Positions 63,211-64,000 of a stretch of DNA of 64,000 nt are shown here, one piece after another (position 1 is the stretch's first letter; every line of letters starts with the position of its first letter). Made by a program: the position numbers and the translations under genes. Source of the stretch: Rhizobium sp. ASV20 (GTDB lineage Bacteria; Pseudomonadota; Alphaproteobacteria; Rhizobiales; Rhizobiaceae); the NCBI RefSeq assembly GCF_016429015.1, contig NZ_JAELTU010000014.1:1-64000 (forward strand), given 5' to 3'. The notes below the pieces were generated by a model, which was not told the origin of the DNA, ran no database searches, and saw only the letters and a program-made list of their open reading frames with translations.

Positions 63211-64000
63211 GCCCGTTCGGGCTCCTCCTGCGGCAAGGCCACTAGGTCGTCTGCATCGCTGTAGGTCTCGGCCGCGCGCTTCGGTTTGACCAGCGGCTCC
63301 GGCTTGACCGGCCTGGAGTAGAGCATGTCGGCGCCGGCCTGCAGCCCCTCGCTCACCTGCAGCACAAGCCGCTGCTCGTCGCGCTTGCGGATGTCTTCGC
63401 CGATCTCATAGGCCTCGGCTTCGCTGACCCCCAGCTCTTCCAGCGTGCGGCGGCCGAAGAGCAGACCGGATTCCAGCGTTTCGCGCAGTTCATAATCGAC
63501 ACCCTTGCGGCGCAGGTCGATCGAATGGACCCGGTCGTAGGAGCGGACGAAGATACGCGCGTGCGGATAGTCGGTTTGAACGAGTTCGACGATCTTGTCG
63601 GTGATCTCACGTTGATGCGTGCTGACCACGACGATCTTGGCGCGATCGATGCCGGCGGAGCGCAGCACATCCTTGCGGGTGCCGTCGCCGAAATAGATTC
63701 GGAAACCGAAGCTTGATGCCTGGCGGATACGGTCGGCGGAGAAATCGATGACGGTCACGTCGCGACCGCTGGCGAGCAGGATCTGCGCGGCGATCTGGCC
63801 GAAACGCGAAAAGCCGATCATCAGCACATCGGAGCCCGCGCCCTCGAAATCCTCATCCAGTTCCTCCTGCGCATCGCCCTTCATCAGCCGCTTCGCAAGC
63901 GCGGAACTGAGCGGCGTCAGCGCCATCGACAGCGTGACGATGGCGATCAGCGTCGATGCCGTATTGGCGGAGAAGAGGCCGCCGCTTGCGCTGGCGGCGC
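63207..64000 (-). CDS. Kef-type CPA2 monovalent cation:proton antiporter, C-terminal part (5' end outside window)
   Basis: The frame is open to the right edge of the window, so the true start lies beyond base 64000. The visible part encodes the end of the transport domain ('STLIAIVTLSMALTPL') and a cytosolic RCK/TrkA-N domain: 'DVLMIGFSRFGQIAAQILLA' with the nucleotide loop, and 'GDGTRKDVLRSAGIDRAKIV'. This resembles KefB/KefC, potassium efflux systems that are gated by glutathione conjugates. A C-terminal Pro/Lys-rich tail ('RPVKPEPLVKPKRA') follows. Whether a KefF/KefG partner exists cannot be seen. It overlaps the patatin stop by four bases. Confidence 0.9.
   Translation of the reverse strand, partial: AASASGGLFSANTASTLIAIVTLSMALTPLSSALAKRLMKGDAQEELDEDFEGAGSDVLMIGFSRFGQIAAQILLASGRDVTVIDFSADRIRQASSFGFRIYFGDGTRKDVLRSAGIDRAKIVVVSTHQREITDKIVELVQTDYPHARIFVRSYDRVHSIDLRRKGVDYELRETLESGLLFGRRTLEELGVSEAEAYEIGEDIRKRDEQRLVLQVSEGLQAGADMLYSRPVKPEPLVKPKRAAETYSDADDLVALPQEEPERA

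Overview
The window looks like a chromosomal segment of an alphaproteobacterium of the Rhizobiaceae, most likely Rhizobium in the broad sense. The signs are a GC-rich genome, the hisS-hisZ-hisG cluster with a short-form HisG, a groESL operon behind a CIRCE element, a MctP-type monocarboxylate permease with its small DUF3311 partner, a LpxQ-like lipid A oxidase, a DUF1127 protein, tandem YkuD L,D-transpeptidases, and short intergenic repeats of a kind I remember from Rhizobium. The species call is inference. I see no transposase, prophage, integron, CRISPR array, rRNA or tRNA. About 67 genes fill the window, with small gaps and many stop/start overlaps.

Layout. 1-3.5 kb: tail of an ECF sigma factor and its anti-sigma factor, then a Ppx/GppA phosphatase translationally coupled to rlmE. 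3.5-7.2 kb: VOC protein, DHA2-type drug exporter divergent from a metallo-beta-lactamase-fold hydrolase across a tandem-palindrome operator, and a NudI-like Nudix enzyme. 7.5-16 kb: guaB, two small membrane proteins, two dienelactone-hydrolase-like enzymes, TetR and LysR regulators, a DUF1127 protein, an ABC-F ATPase. 16-25.7 kb: PdxI-like reductase, DUF937 protein, gshA, LysE exporter, rsmE, Pit phosphate transporter, a Nudix enzyme, a GcvA-like regulator and an unusual adenosylhomocysteinase-like protein. 25.7-28 kb: a group of poorly known secreted or membrane proteins. 28-33 kb: glcDEF glycolate oxidase with a divergent LysR gene. 33-38.3 kb: envelope genes (LpxQ-like barrel, two L,D-transpeptidases), tag with a coupled secreted protein, and a HAD phosphatase. 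38.6-43.2 kb: aldo/keto reductase, quinone-oxidoreductase-like enzyme divergent from a LysR gene, two Met/His/Cys-rich periplasmic proteins, a 2'-5' RNA ligase-like protein. 43.3-46.7 kb: hisS-hisZ-hisG. 46.7-51.3 kb: doxX and a Nu-class-like GST (divergent), an orphan, groEL and groES. 51.6-64 kb: HAD phosphatase, ribF, DUF3311-mctP, ileS, a lipoprotein, tadA divergent from a rluB-like gene with a long repetitive tail, rsmD, patatin, and the C-terminal part of a Kef-type antiporter.

Functionally this is mostly core chromosome. A translation and RNA-modification theme recurs (rlmE, rsmE, rsmD, rluB, tadA, ileS, hisS/hisZ, ABC-F), together with redox and envelope stress functions (gshA, GST, DoxX, MAPEG, groESL, L,D-transpeptidases, Kef). 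I found no clear undescribed multi-gene system. The observations I would follow first are the adenosylhomocysteinase-like protein with altered active-site residues, the DUF3311-MctP overlap, the secreted orphan cluster at 26-27.8 kb, the low-complexity extensions on Ppx and RluB, the groEL 3'-end scar, and several well-formed operator-like dyads in divergent intergenic regions.
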